From a virus: a DNA stretch of 34,313 bases. The position numbers and the translations under genes were made by a program. Shown here piece after piece: positions 21,624 to 27,621 of the stretch. Under the pieces are notes generated by a model. The model had not been told where the DNA came from and made no database searches. It was given only the letters and a program-made list of their open reading frames with translations. The stretch lies in IMG/VR virus record IMGVR_UViG_3300031578_000191, positions 1-34,313 of that record; one strand, written 5' to 3'. Positions within the stretch are counted from its first letter, which is position 1; each line of letters opens with the position of its first letter.

Positions 21624-21943
21624 TTTCCCGCCTCCTCTCTCAGCACCGCTTCAAGGCAGGAAAGGGCGGCGATGGTGGGGTCAGGGGCATATACTTCTTC
21701 CAGAGAGGTTGTTACATGCCTATGAGTATTGTAGTGAAAATATATGGCCCGCTCTTTCGGCACAAGCTTGCTTCTATTCCCCCAATACCAAGATATATCA
21801 CGTTCGGTTAACTCACGCAGCACATCATCCAGCGTCGGCTCCCGGAAGCCCGTGCCGTGGCAGATAGGACACCTATACTCCTCACCCTCGAAGATGCCAG
21901 GCGAGTGCTTGCGGATCGAGGCGATCAGAGCTTGACTGGTCAT
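21620..21943 (-). CDS. Hypothetical 107-residue protein with a CxxC motif
   Basis: Begins MTSQALIASIRKHSPGIFEG; YRCPICHGTGFREPT near residue 25 resembles a zinc knuckle of the CxxCxGxG type. A helical region and TSLEEVYAPDPTIAALSCLE follow. It is coupled by GTGA to the small frames before the sigma gene. Function unknown. Confidence 0.6.
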   Translation of the reverse strand: MTSQALIASIRKHSPGIFEGEEYRCPICHGTGFREPTLDDVLRELTERDISWYWGNRSKLVPKERAIYFHYNTHRHVTTSLEEVYAPDPTIAALSCLEAVLREEAGK

Positions 21944-21990
21944 TGGGTATTCCTCTCAATGCACTCAAGCCATGCAACAGCAACCGGCGT

Positions 21991-22179
21991 TTACTCCTTC
22001 GTCGCCGGAATGGTCCCGGCCGCGGCGTCCTCCGCCTGGGCGTCGATGATATCCGTCACGTAGTCGATGAGGTTCTTCTGGCGCCGGATCAGCCCGTTCA
22101 GGGCTTTGCGCTCGGCCCTCAACCTGTCCAGTTCCCTCACCTGGTTGTTTTGGTACTGCTCAAGCTCGTCCATTTTCAT
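21991..22179 (-). CDS. Small coiled-coil protein
   Basis: About 62 residues, starting MKMDELEQYQNNQVRELDRL; almost wholly helical and charged. GGGAGGG lies 7 nt before the ATG; an upstream in-frame GTG overlaps the parS-like site and is less likely. Function unknown. Confidence 0.6.
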   Translation of the reverse strand: MKMDELEQYQNNQVRELDRLRAERKALNGLIRRQKNLIDYVTDIIDAQAEDAAAGTIPATKE

Positions 22180-22204
22180 CTTCAATCCCTCCCTTTCGGT
22201 TTTT

Positions 22205-22220
22205 GGTTCCACGTGAAACG
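22205..22220. promoter_or_regulatory. parS-like centromere site
   Basis: GGTTCCACGTGAAACG matches the chromosomal parS consensus TGTTNCACGTGAAACA at every position except the outermost base on each side. The central 14 bases are exact. It lies in a gene-free stretch upstream of the coiled-coil gene. No ParA or complete ParB is encoded in the window, so a host ParB would be the likely reader. Confidence 0.75.
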
Positions 22221-22301
22221 GGGTCCGGGGCGGAGTCCCTCGCCTCCCCCGGTCCGGCGTGACAGTCCGAGTTGGCCGGATCGGCTCCCGGACCCCGGTT
22301 T
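22216..22301. repeat. Imperfect inverted repeat next to the parS-like site
   Basis: AAACGGGGTCCGGG (plus strand) is mirrored by CCCGGACCCCGGTTT about 57 nt away, giving a 14-bp stem with one bulge. The left arm overlaps the parS-like site. No T-run follows on either strand, so it is not a normal terminator. Confidence 0.65.
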
Positions 22302-22304
22302 CGC

Positions 22305-22481
22305 TCAGTCAGTCAGCCGGGCGGTTCCATCGCTATTCAGGTCGACCATCTTCCCGTCGATCACCAGGCCGCCCAGCCGCATGTGCTCCCGCTGCTCGCG
22401 GTCCTCCAGGGCGTCCCGGCGCTCCTCCTCGCGCTCGGCGGCCCGGTCGTCCGTGTTCGGCTCGTACATTCGCCAGCCCAT
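22305..22481 (-). CDS. Hypothetical 58-residue charged protein
   Basis: Starts MGWRMYEPNTDDRAAEREEE, then an Arg/Glu-rich helix and a short strand pair (MRLGGLVIDGKMVDLNSDG). A GAGAGGGGGGAC ribosome site precedes the ATG. Function unknown. Confidence 0.55.
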   Translation of the reverse strand: MGWRMYEPNTDDRAAEREEERRDALEDREQREHMRLGGLVIDGKMVDLNSDGTARLTD

Positions 22482-22503
22482 CGGTCCCCCCTCTCGATGT
22501 TAT

Positions 22504-22582
22504 GGGGACGGGGTAGGTATCGAACCTACAATTCCCGTGGCCATCTCGGGCGTGTTCCGGTACTATACACTTCTCCGCCCCC
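22504..22582 (-). tRNA. tRNA-like element, atypical
   Basis: On the minus strand GGGGGCGG pairs with CCGTCCCC as an 8-bp acceptor-like stem, GTGT/ACAC forms a D-arm, CCCG/CGGG an anticodon-like arm, and GTAGG-TTCGATA-CCTAC a perfect T-arm. The length of 79 nt fits. It departs from a normal tRNA: a 4-nt linker before the D-arm, a 9-nt anticodon loop (AGATGGCCA), no clean U33, and one extra base after the T-arm. It may be a degenerate tRNA or a tRNA mimic. It starts 14 nt after the rad52 stop, so it would be processed from that message. Confidence 0.35.
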
Positions 22583-22596
22583 AATTCGCTATTTAG

Positions 22597-23853
22597 TTAG
22601 AACGGCAGCCCATCGTCGTCCGCGCCCGGCTCGCGGTCCAGCCCGGCCAGCTCCCGGATTTGGGGCCGCCAGCGGGCATAGCCCTCGATGGAGTCGTCCC
22701 GGAGGTCTCGCTCAAGCTTCTGGATGATCCCCCGGCTCTGGCCTCGCGGCGGACCGCCGAGCTGCGCTTCCAGCGCGGTCTTGCGGTTGGACTCGCCGAG
22801 CAGGCTGGCGGCCTCGCAGGCCGAGCCCCAGACGGCCCAGAGGGTTTTGAGCATGTTCTCCGTCGGCGGCTTGCCATCGGCCTCCTTGTCCGGTTCCGGC
22901 TTGGCCGCGGCCTTCTCGACCGGCGCGCCCTCGCCGCCAATCTGCTTGATGAAGCGGACCGTTTCCTCAAAGCCCTCGGCCTCGTCCCGCTTTAGCTGGT
23001 CGATCAGGGCCGAGGCCCGCCACTTCGGCAGGTTGGTCAGGCTGTCGATCTGGCAATAGGCGTGGATGGCCCGCTCCTTGCCCTTGTAGTCGGCGACCCC
23101 GGCCTTCTCGCAGGCCGAGCCGAAGATCGCCCAGAGGGCCTTGCGCTGTCCCTCGGTCAGCGTTACCGGGTCGTCGCCCTCGCCGCCGGAGGACCCCCCG
23201 CCGTTCCGGGCGTCGCCGGACCGGGACCCCTGCGAAGCCGCGCCACCATTGGTCTTGGTTGCGCTGGCGTGGCCGCCGCCGTTGCTACCGGCCTCCTCGG
23301 CCCGCTCCTCATCCTGGCTGACGCCGGAGGGCAGCGCCGCCTTGAGCTTGCGAACGTCGCCGCCGGGCAGGGCGTTCTCGGGCAGTGCCGGCGGGTCCCA
23401 GCGGAACGCCTCTTTGTCTTTGGTACGGCCCCGGTAGGCACCGCCCTTGTGAACGTCGGCGAAGGCCGCGTCGAGCTTATAGAGGTAGCGGCCGATCCCC
23501 CACTGGACCGCCGCCCGCTTCATCGCACCGGACAGGCCGCCCTTGACCGGCTCGATGTCCGTGTTCTCCGCCCCGTCTTCCTTGGCGACCCACTCGCCGC
23601 TCTCCGGCCGATGGATCGAGATGATACAGACGACGCCGCCGGAGGGTCCGGCCCGGAACTCGTTTCGCCAGCCGAGCGGCCCGAACACCTCGTCAAGGCG
23701 CTCCATGATCGCCCGGTTCTGGACGTAGGGCACTACTATCGCCCAGATCGAGCCGTCGTCGCGCTTGCGGCAGGTCTGGACCTTCCACTCGATGTCCTCG
23801 GCGGGGAATGCCTCGATCAGTTTCCCCAGGTCCGGCTTCCGCTCCTCAGCCAC
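22597..23853 (-). CDS. Rad52/Rad22-type single-strand annealing protein
   Basis: A 418-residue protein. Residues 18-160 match the Rad52 core: EDIEWKVQTC, AIVVPYVQNRAIMERLDEVFGPLGWRN, GAENTDIEPVKGGLSGAMKRAAVQWGIGRYLY. It would form rings that anneal complementary single strands in phage recombination, together with the RusA resolvase. The C-terminal 220 residues hold a Gly/Ser-rich linker and two copies of a helical repeat (ALWAIFGSACEKAG and TLWAVWGSACEAAS), which is unusual. GTG start after GAGGGGG. It stands behind its own promoter and hairpin leader. Confidence 0.9.
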   Translation of the reverse strand: MAEERKPDLGKLIEAFPAEDIEWKVQTCRKRDDGSIWAIVVPYVQNRAIMERLDEVFGPLGWRNEFRAGPSGGVVCIISIHRPESGEWVAKEDGAENTDIEPVKGGLSGAMKRAAVQWGIGRYLYKLDAAFADVHKGGAYRGRTKDKEAFRWDPPALPENALPGGDVRKLKAALPSGVSQDEERAEEAGSNGGGHASATKTNGGAASQGSRSGDARNGGGSSGGEGDDPVTLTEGQRKALWAIFGSACEKAGVADYKGKERAIHAYCQIDSLTNLPKWRASALIDQLKRDEAEGFEETVRFIKQIGGEGAPVEKAAAKPEPDKEADGKPPTENMLKTLWAVWGSACEAASLLGESNRKTALEAQLGGPPRGQSRGIIQKLERDLRDDSIEGYARWRPQIRELAGLDREPGADDDGLPF

Positions 23854-24017
23854 GGAAAGCCCCCTCTCTCAAAAAAGGATAGGGCCCCGACTTGCGCCGA
23901 GGCCCCCGGCGCGGCGGTCGCACGGAGGAGTGGAGGCAGAACCGTGCTCACGCTCGCGTTTTTGATGGTCTTGATTTTGCAGTCTTCCGGCAAGGGTTCC
24001 ACTCCTTTTTCAGCCAC
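23817..24017 (-). CDS. Leader frame running through the hairpin into rad52
   Basis: An open frame of up to 66 codons starting at GTG (MAEKGVEPLPEDCKIKTIKN) or at TTG eight nt after a GGAG site. It reads through the terminator hairpin and ends 37 nt inside rad52. Composition is not convincing as a stable protein, so it may serve only as translated leader. An alternative is that it is chance and the RNA is untranslated. Confidence 0.3.
   Translation of the reverse strand: MAEKGVEPLPEDCKIKTIKNASVSTVLPPLLRATAAPGASAQVGALSFFERGGFPWLRSGSRTWGN
23871..23905 (-). terminator. Intrinsic terminator with GCAA tetraloop before rad52
   Basis: On the minus strand an arm GGGCCTCGGC pairs with GTCGGGGCCC (10 pairs, two wobbles) around a GCAA GNRA tetraloop. 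TATCC then TTTTTT follow. It ends about 18 nt before the rad52 start, so it would stop transcripts from the promoter at 24022 unless it is opened. Confidence 0.7.
23927..24005 (-). ncRNA. Structured leader RNA of rad52
   Basis: GGAGTGG and CCACTCC at the two ends pair perfectly, with AACC/GGTT just inside and a CTTG/CAAG helix within. This closed multi-branch shape lies between the promoter and the GCAA terminator, the usual layout of a cis-acting RNA switch. No known riboswitch class was recognised. Confidence 0.35.
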
Positions 24018-24021
24018 CTAC

Positions 24022-24050
24022 AATATAGGGACCGGACGGCCTCCGGTCCA
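24022..24050 (-). promoter_or_regulatory. Promoter of the rad52 leader
   Basis: Minus-strand TGGACC, 17-nt spacer, TATATT. The spacer contains an inverted GGACCGGAGGCC/CCGGTCC pattern that could be an operator. It lies just past the end of the small membrane protein gene. Confidence 0.65.
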
Positions 24051-24065
24051 GCCTTTTCTCCGGCC

Positions 24066-24230
24066 TCAGCCCCGGGCGTCCCCGGCGTCGATCTCTTCGC
24101 GCCGTCGCCGGACGGCATCCGCGGCCATGCGGTCGCCCCGCGCGGCGGCGCGGGCCAGGCACCAGCCGAACAGCCAGCCGCCGACCCAGACTACCAGGCC
24201 AGTAATGCCAATCCACAGGATGTTGCTCAT
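24066..24230 (-). CDS. 54-residue single-pass membrane protein
   Basis: Starts MSNILWIGITGLVVWVGGWL, one hydrophobic helix, then a basic cytoplasmic-type tail (ARGDRMAADAVRRRREE). A strong GGAGGCGAG ribosome site precedes the ATG. It is the last gene of the 26.5-24.1 kb run. Function unknown. Confidence 0.6.
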   Translation of the reverse strand: MSNILWIGITGLVVWVGGWLFGWCLARAAARGDRMAADAVRRRREEIDAGDARG

Positions 24231-24232
24231 AT

Positions 24233-24460
24233 TTAACTTCTCGCCTCCTTTGCCGCCAGAATATCACCGGCCATTGCCAAAGCTTCGGACCATGCTTCCC
24301 GGTATTCAGCAGTTACAAGATTTTTAAATTCAATCTCCTGTATCTTCTCCGCCAGTTCTTCGCCCGCATCGGCTTGGGTGCAAAGAGCATCAAAGTTTCT
24401 ACAAGTTTCGTGCACGGCCTCGCTTACTTCTCTTCGGGATTCTAACGGTTCCTGATTCAT
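24233..24460 (-). CDS. Hypothetical 75-residue helical acidic protein
   Basis: Begins MNQEPLESRREVSEAVHETC; helical and acidic. Coupled to the upstream gene by ATGA, and 2 nt from the next. AAAGGAG ribosome site. No family recognised. Confidence 0.6.
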   Translation of the reverse strand: MNQEPLESRREVSEAVHETCRNFDALCTQADAGEELAEKIQEIEFKNLVTAEYREAWSEALAMAGDILAAKEARS

Positions 24461-24687
24461 CCTTCGCTCCTTTCCTGCCGCTCCCAGCGGTCCAGCACCT
24501 CGTCCGGGTCCGGCAGCTCGCCCGGCTCGCCCCGGATGGCCAGTCGCTCCGCCTCCACCGCGAACAGCTCCAAGATGCTCCGCCGGTCGGCGATGGAATG
24601 GCCGCGCCCGCGGGCCAGATGGTCCAGGTAGTTCTCGGCCCGCTGAAGCTGCTGCTCCGGGTCGGTCCGGTTAGGCTCGGTCATCAT
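24457..24687 (-). CDS. Hypothetical 76-residue protein
   Basis: Starts MMTEPNRTDPEQQLQRAENY; helical, ending ELPDPDEVLDRWERQERS. The open frame extends upstream but shadows another gene there. Overlaps the upstream gene by 17 nt. Function unknown. Confidence 0.55.
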   Translation of the reverse strand: MMTEPNRTDPEQQLQRAENYLDHLARGRGHSIADRRSILELFAVEAERLAIRGEPGELPDPDEVLDRWERQERSEG

Positions 24688-25045
24688 CGGGGGCGACCTC
24701 CCGTTCTCCCTCATCCAGCAACAGCGAGTCCAAGCCCGGCATCGACACCCGCCGGCCACAGGCCCGGCACTCATACTCCGCGCCAGCCGATCCCATGCCA
24801 GTCAGTTTGATGTGCCGGTGGGTGCAGGTCTCCGGCTCTATGAACAGCCTCGGCGCCAGCCGGGCGGCCATGCCCTGGACGAAGTTGATCTCGGCCAGGT
24901 CCTCATTCAGCGTCGCCGCGACCTGCTCCCTGGTGCCGACGCTGGGCTTTCCCGCCGTCAGACGTTCGATCCGCGCCTGGGCGTCCGCCTCCAGCAGGCC
25001 GCGCATCCGGTCCAGGACGGCCTCGAACTCCGCTCGGGTCGTCAT
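24671..25045 (-). CDS. Hypothetical 124-residue protein with zinc-binding-like motif
   Basis: A helical N-terminal half (FEAVLDRMRGLLEADAQARIE), then PETCTHRHIKLTG and EYECRACGRRVSM, which together could hold one zinc with Cys and His ligands. ATGA-coupled to the gene upstream. Function unknown. Confidence 0.6.
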   Translation of the reverse strand: MTTRAEFEAVLDRMRGLLEADAQARIERLTAGKPSVGTREQVAATLNEDLAEINFVQGMAARLAPRLFIEPETCTHRHIKLTGMGSAGAEYECRACGRRVSMPGLDSLLLDEGEREVAPDDDRA

Positions 25046-25287
25046 CGGGATTTCGCCGCGTCGCGCAGCGCCTCGCGCGTCAGGACGATCTCGCGCTCGA
25101 AAGTGGTGGCGGCCTTGGCGACGGCCTCGCGCAGGGCGGCGAGTTCGGCGGCGATACCCTGAAGAGCCAGAACTAAAGCGCGGGACTGGTCTACGGACGG
25201 CTCATCATCGGCCTGCACGGTGGCCCTGGCGTGGGTTAAATTATCCAGAGCATCGGCGAACTTACTCTCGGTGTATGCCAGCATCAT
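25042..25287 (-). CDS. Hypothetical 81-residue coiled-coil protein
   Basis: MMLAYTESKFADALDNLTHA, then a long helix (LALQGIAAELAALREAVAKA). It overlaps both neighbours by 4 nt (ATGA), so it is part of a translationally chained set of small genes. Confidence 0.6.
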   Translation of the reverse strand: MMLAYTESKFADALDNLTHARATVQADDEPSVDQSRALVLALQGIAAELAALREAVAKAATTFEREIVLTREALRDAAKSR

Positions 25288-25691
25288 GGCATTTCCCCCT
25301 TCTCGACGGGCACGGCCAGCGTGGTCCGGCAGGCCGCGCAGTTATAGAGCCGCAGGTCCGGCAGTCCCGGCACGGTGTGCTGGACGCCGATGAACTCGCG
25401 GCCCCGGTCGTGGCGGCACCGGCCATCCGGGCGCTCGGCCAGCCGCCGGACGACCAGTTCGCGCGCCAGCCGGAGACCGTCCACCTCGGGCAGCGCCGCG
25501 AGTACCGCGTGGCCGGGCAGGTCGCCGTAGAGCAGGGCCGCCGATAGCAGCAGGTCCGCCGCCGAGTCGAGGTCCGTCCCGTCCGGCTCGCGCGGGCAGG
25601 CCCGGCGCAGGCTGGCGCCGATCCGCTTCCAGGCGAGCTCGAGGGCCGAGAGGGCCAAGCCGGCACTGGTGCTCCCACCTATTGACCGCAT
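25284..25691 (-). CDS. Hypothetical 135-residue protein with C-terminal CxxC
   Basis: The N-terminal part is helical and Leu/Ala-rich; DLDSAADLLLSAALLYGDLPGHAVLAALPEVD lies mid-protein (quoted in parts: DLDSAADLLL, GDLPGHAVLAALP). The C-terminus YNCAACRTTLAVPVEKG is a zinc-knuckle-like ending. The ribosome site GGAAGGAGC spans the upstream stop. Function unknown. Confidence 0.55.
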   Translation of the reverse strand: MRSIGGSTSAGLALSALELAWKRIGASLRRACPREPDGTDLDSAADLLLSAALLYGDLPGHAVLAALPEVDGLRLARELVVRRLAERPDGRCRHDRGREFIGVQHTVPGLPDLRLYNCAACRTTLAVPVEKGEMP

Positions 25692-25694
25692 AAT

Positions 25695-26357
25695 TCATGC
25701 TCCTTCCAGATAATCAATGAGTCGCGTGAATTGCCAAGAATTTTCAGCGTCCCCTGCGGCGTCCCCTGTGGCGTCCCCTGCGGCGTCCCCTGTGGCGTCC
25801 CCTGCGGCGGCCCATGTGGCGGCCCATGCGGCGTCCCCTGTGGCGTCCCCTGCGGCGGCCCCTGCGGCGGCCCATGCGGCGGCCCCTGCGGCGGCCCCTG
25901 CGGCGGTCCCTGCGGCGGTCCCTGCGGCGTCTAATTGTTCCTTATCAATTTCACCATGCGCGAACCGCCGGGCCGCCTCAATGGCTCGCGCCGGACGATC
26001 ATCACCAGGATATTTCGCTGTCCACAGATGCAGGACGTGCTCGGCGCAATCGGCGGCGAATAGTCGGATCGCGCGCGGCCCCATCGCCTGCCGGATCAGC
26101 CGCGCTTGGCTGAACACGTGCTTATTGCCGCCATGCTCGACGTGCTCTCCGCGCCCCTCGGCCAGATAAATGTAGTCGCCTTGCAGCCATTGGAGTATAT
26201 CTTTGGCCTCGACAAGGTGATAACCGCGCTTACATGGGATGATGTTTCGGAGCCGGGGCATCCAGCGACCGGGCCGCTTACCCTTCGGTAGATGCCACGC
26301 GCCGGAGCCGCCGTTGCAGGGCTCTCCATCCGCGTTCAGTATCTTGTAGTAATTCAT
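25695..26357 (-). CDS. Two-part protein: Cys-containing N-terminal domain and Ala/Gly/Asp repeat tail
   Basis: A 220-residue protein. Residues 1-140 form a small domain (MNYYKILNADGEPCNGG, IIPCKRGYHLVEAKDILQWL, YIYLAEGRGE) resembling a widespread uncharacterised phage/bacterial family that I can only name loosely (DUF7666-like). Residues 145-205 are repeats of AAGDATGD and AAGAAAWA type encoded by a GC minisatellite. It ends in SWQFTRLIDYLEGA. It may be a structural repeat helix. Start: ATG coupled as ATGA to the HTH gene. Confidence 0.65.
   Translation of the reverse strand: MNYYKILNADGEPCNGGSGAWHLPKGKRPGRWMPRLRNIIPCKRGYHLVEAKDILQWLQGDYIYLAEGRGEHVEHGGNKHVFSQARLIRQAMGPRAIRLFAADCAEHVLHLWTAKYPGDDRPARAIEAARRFAHGEIDKEQLDAAGTAAGTAAGAAAGAAAWAAAGAAAGDATGDAAWAATWAAAGDATGDAAGDATGDAAGDAENSWQFTRLIDYLEGA
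25748..25930. repeat. GC minisatellite inside the repeat protein gene
   Basis: About 180 bp of 12-bp and 6-bp units built from GGCGTCCCCTGY and GGCGGCCCCTGC (plus strand). All changes keep the minus-strand frame as Ala/Gly/Asp/Thr/Trp codons, so it evolves by slippage in multiples of 3. Confidence 0.9.
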
Positions 26358-26554
26358 GTTTCCGCTCCTTTCTCCGGTCGGCAGCTCCCGTCACGCTCAA
26401 TCTGGCCCAGCGCCAGGTCCAGCCAGCCGGGCACCGGGACGTGCCCGCGCTCCCAGCGCCGGACGGTCCGCTCTGAGCAGTTGAGCCAAAACGCGAGGGC
26501 GGCGCGGGATAGACCGAGCGCGACGCGGCGGGTGGTTAAATCGGCAGGGATCAT
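26354..26554 (-). CDS. Small helix-turn-helix protein, first gene of the early operon
   Basis: A 66-residue protein. RRVALGLSRAALAFWLNCSERTVRRWERG is a single XRE-like HTH, and the tail (GWLDLALGQIE) is short. AAAAAGGAGCGG precedes the ATG. It follows the promoter at 26597 and could autoregulate it or control later promoters. Too small for a full repressor. Confidence 0.75.
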   Translation of the reverse strand: MIPADLTTRRVALGLSRAALAFWLNCSERTVRRWERGHVPVPGWLDLALGQIERDGSCRPEKGAET

Positions 26555-26596
26555 CTCCGCTCCTTTTTGAGGGGTCCATCTCTACCTTCCGTCCTT

Positions 26597-26625
26597 AATA
26601 TATATCATCCCGGACAGATTGTCCA
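26597..26625 (-). promoter_or_regulatory. Promoter of the early operon
   Basis: Minus-strand TGGACA, 17-nt spacer, TATATT, with A-rich runs just upstream that would act as an UP element (the T-rich stretch at 26627-26656 on the plus strand). A GGACAGATTGTCC palindrome (plus strand, 26612-26624) overlaps the -35 and is a natural operator candidate. Confidence 0.75.
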
Positions 26626-26684
26626 GCCTTTTTTTCACTTTTTTTACGATTTTTTCCTGGGCCGCCGGGCTGGCTCCCGGCCGC

Positions 26685-26736
26685 AAAAAACCCGGAGGGG
26701 GGTCCGTTCTTTCGTCTGGACCCCGCCGTCCGGGTT
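26685..26736 (-). terminator. Late-operon intrinsic terminator
   Basis: Minus-strand AACCCGGA and GGGGTCC arms pair with GGACCCC and TCCGGGTT, followed by TTTTTT. A second GC hairpin (26660-26684) lies next to it. It separates the lysis/tail genes from the early promoter. Confidence 0.85.
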
Positions 26737-26763
26737 CGCTCGCCCTCCCGGCTGAGGGAGGAC

Positions 26764-27066
26764 TTACGGCGAGCTTGCTTGCTTGCTCTCGGCCTCGGAT
26801 GGCTCCGGCTTCTTCAGGCCGTCGGCCAGGCCGCGCAGAATGTCATAGGCCGTATTCCGGACGTTGCCCCAGACCTTAGACGAGCTCTCCTGGCCAGCCT
26901 TCCGATTGATGGTCCGGCCTATCAGCCGGCCGAGCTTGAAGGCCAGCTTGTAGGTCAGCGTCCGCGGTGTGATGGCGACGCCAAGAGCCGCCGCGATTGC
27001 CACCACGGCGTCGAGGTTGCTGATCGCCCAACTGGCCGCGTGCGTCAGTATCCCGATCAGGTGCAT
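26764..27066 (-). CDS. Holin-like small membrane protein
   Basis: A 100-residue protein. An N-terminal hydrophobic stretch (AASWAISNLDAVVAIAAALGVAI) is followed by a basic amphipathic region and a Pro/Glu/Ser tail. A GGAAAGGAG site lies 7 nt before the ATG. It is the last gene before the late terminator, a usual place for lysis genes, but one helix alone is weak evidence for a holin. It overlaps the upstream gene by 191 nt in another frame. Confidence 0.6.
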   Translation of the reverse strand: MHLIGILTHAASWAISNLDAVVAIAAALGVAITPRTLTYKLAFKLGRLIGRTINRKAGQESSSKVWGNVRNTAYDILRGLADGLKKPEPSEAESKQASSP

Positions 27067-27481
27067 TTGGCTGCTCCTTTCCGGTTGAATCGACTATCTC
27101 GACCACGATCTTCGTCTCCGGCTCCAGCAGGGCGATCAGGGCCGCGAAGGCCACCCGCGACCGCAGGACCGCCCGGCGACCATCCAGCCAACCCGACTGC
27201 TCGCCTGGCAGGATGCAGCCGTCAGTGTCCGTCGCCCAGTTGCCCCAGTGTATTTCGATGTCCCGGCGGTTCGGGACGTTCACCAGCTTGAACGTCGGCC
27301 CGTAGGTCGGCGACTCGAAGCGGACGGCCCGGTAGACCCCCGGCGGGATGCAGGACTCGCCCGGCAGATTATCCCGCCAGGGCGGCTCCAGCGTCGCGCA
27401 TTGGTACTCCCCGTCCAGCCGGAGCTCGCCGACGGTCTCCGTCGGGTTGCTCTCGCGGCGAATGATCTTGAGCTGCCTCAT
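26876..27481 (-). CDS. DUF5675-family protein, possible L,D-transpeptidase-like cell-wall enzyme
   Basis: A 201-residue frame. Residues 5-130 match DUF5675: ATLEPPWRDNLPGESCIPPGVY, VPNRRDIEIHWGNWATDTDGCILPG, RSRVAFAALIALL. The His in IHWGN and Cys in DGCILPG recall the catalytic pair of YkuD L,D-transpeptidases, so a peptidoglycan role is plausible, but it is not established. The last 63 residues (Arg/Gly/Asp-rich) are out of frame over the membrane-protein gene and look like a readthrough shadow, suggesting a lost stop. ATG after GGGAGATGA. Confidence 0.7.
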   Translation of the reverse strand: MRQLKIIRRESNPTETVGELRLDGEYQCATLEPPWRDNLPGESCIPPGVYRAVRFESPTYGPTFKLVNVPNRRDIEIHWGNWATDTDGCILPGEQSGWLDGRRAVLRSRVAFAALIALLEPETKIVVEIVDSTGKEQPNAPDRDTDARGQLGDQQPRRRGGNRGGSWRRHHTADADLQAGLQARPADRPDHQSEGWPGELV

Positions 27482-27621
27482 GCCGTTTCATCTCCCGGCG
27501 GGGTCAGAGTTGCCGCCCAGGATGCCCGCCAGGGCCTCCAGGACGCGCCAGGACCGGCGATGTCCCCCGGAGACGCCTTTCTCTCTCTCTACCTGGCCGG
27601 GTATTCACTGTCCGGCTCTTC
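27482..27621. other. 140-nt spacer with a 21-bp repeat
   Basis: A GTG frame (MNTRPGRERERRLRGTSPVL and onward, 34 residues) starts at 27608 but has a weak ribosome site. Bases 27549-27569 match 7144-7164 at 20 of 21 positions. No promoter or terminator was seen. Confidence 0.4.

Noticed and set aside
23940-24012. 3' half of a tRNA on the plus strand (GGGTTCCACTCC and CAGCCACC), possible attP
   Set aside because: No matching 5' half or proper T-loop (C at position 57), and no integrase; the region is better read as a minus-strand structured leader.
25731-25934. Plus-strand frame with repeated GVPCGGPCG
   Set aside because: It is the antisense reading of the minisatellite; the minus-strand protein has conserved ends.
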